A DNA stretch of 32,898 nt from Candidatus Onthousia faecavium (GTDB taxonomy: Bacteria; Bacillota_I; Bacilli_A; RF39; UBA660): assembly GCA_018711135.1 (NCBI GenBank), contig DVIS01000055.1, positions 1 through 32,898 on the forward strand. The letters run 5' to 3'. Of this stretch, positions 32,609 through 32,898 are shown piece after piece. The translations under genes and the position numbers were made by a program. The first letter of the stretch is position 1. Every line of letters begins with the position of its first letter. The notes below the pieces were generated by a model. The model saw nothing but the letters and a program-made list of their open reading frames with translations, did no database searches and was not told the DNA's origin.

Positions 32609-32898
32609 ATGTCAGTTTTTAAAATAGAGAAAAATAGTAATTATACAGTTATGTCTAATTATCATTTAAGAGATCATAATTTATCATACAAAGCAAAAGG
32701 ATTGTTATCATTTATGCTTAGTTTGCCTGAAGACTGGGACTATTCATTAGCAGGGTTATGTTCAATTAGTAAAGAAGGTAGAGATGGTATAAGATCTATC
32801 CTAAAGGAATTGCAAGAACACCATTATTTAGAAATAGAAAAAGTAAGAGGAGATAAAGGGTATTTTGAATATAATTATTTGATTTATGAAGTACCTCA
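32609..32898 (+). CDS. mobile-element helix-turn-helix protein (replication-initiator type), partial
   Basis: The visible 96 residues begin MSVFKIEKNSNYTVMSNYHL and continue with HNLSYKAKGLLSFMLSLPED, WDYSLAGLCSISKEGRDGIR and SILKELQEHHYLE, a winged-helix region found at the front of DnaD-like or replication proteins of conjugative elements and phages of gut Firmicutes. The site TGGAGG stands 6 bases before the ATG. The gene is cut by the window's end. It is the best sign that an integrated element starts here. Confidence 0.85.
   Translation, partial: MSVFKIEKNSNYTVMSNYHLRDHNLSYKAKGLLSFMLSLPEDWDYSLAGLCSISKEGRDGIRSILKELQEHHYLEIEKVRGDKGYFEYNYLIYEVP

Noticed and set aside
1-32898. CRISPR array, tRNA or rRNA genes
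   Set aside because: No regularly spaced repeats and no tRNA or rRNA signatures were seen on reading either strand.

Overview
The window reads as chromosomal DNA of a low-GC, AT-rich Firmicute of the Bacilli/Erysipelotrichia-like or uncultured gut (RF39-like) type. Evidence: AGGAGG-type ribosome binding sites, sigma-A promoters, a T-box leader, LexA-box SOS control, VanRS-type signalling and an oxygen-defence set typical of anaerobes (superoxide reductase plus flavin reductase-rubredoxin). TGA is used as a stop (end of rarA, end of the vanR-like gene) and tryptophan is TGG, so this is the standard bacterial code, not the Mycoplasma code. Species cannot be named from the sequence alone.

Layout. 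1-900: 5' end of a divergent membrane protein gene and a lipoprotein. 900-4400: DNA repair and tolerance (rarA; an SOS-controlled UvrX/YqjW-like Y-family polymerase with its YolD-like partner). 4450-6850: two membrane-anchored XRE-type helix-turn-helix proteins, the second with an extracytoplasmic Asp-box (BNR) domain. 6900-7430: decayed IS200/IS605 element: the C-terminal end of a TnpB gene followed by a chain of hairpins resembling an omega-RNA/right-end region. 7450-8720: nitroreductase and MmcQ/YjbR-like protein. 8790-14500: a four-gene restriction-modification operon of LlaJI type, with an unusual fused cytosine-C5 plus adenine-N6 methyltransferase, an unrecognised 248-residue protein, a McrB-like AAA GTPase and a LlaJI-family PD-(D/E)XK nuclease. 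14550-17800: a frameshifted small membrane protein, a VanR/VanS-like two-component system and a secreted C39-like cysteine peptidase; the two promoter regions share an 11-bp-period TTAAG repeat that is probably the VanR-like binding site. 17800-19210: cyclophilin-like protein and DUF3737 protein behind a textbook MerR-type promoter. 19360-21040: flavin reductase, then an alkylation-repair pair (ogt-tag). 21075-23000: zinc-ribbon membrane protein, superoxide reductase, flavin reductase-rubredoxin fusion, small thioredoxin-fold protein. 23037-25457: ABC ATPase-permease fusion. 25600-29840: an unrecognised gene, then a T-box-controlled operon of an unrecognised gene and valS. 29900-31950: an ASCH-kinase fusion and an M15 peptidoglycan carboxypeptidase. 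32050-end: a D,D-carboxypeptidase gene cut off after its second catalytic motif, followed by the first gene of what looks like an integrated conjugative or mobilisable element running out of the window.

The most interesting points are the fused dual-chemistry methyltransferase in a LlaJI-type system with an extra unknown subunit, the tandem-repeat operator linking the VanRS-like system to the C39-like peptidase, the HTH-membrane-Asp-box protein, the ASCH-kinase fusion, and the left junction of a mobile element inside a dacA-like gene. Several genes here are visibly decaying (tnpB, the frameshifted membrane protein, a stub after the peptidase, dacA).
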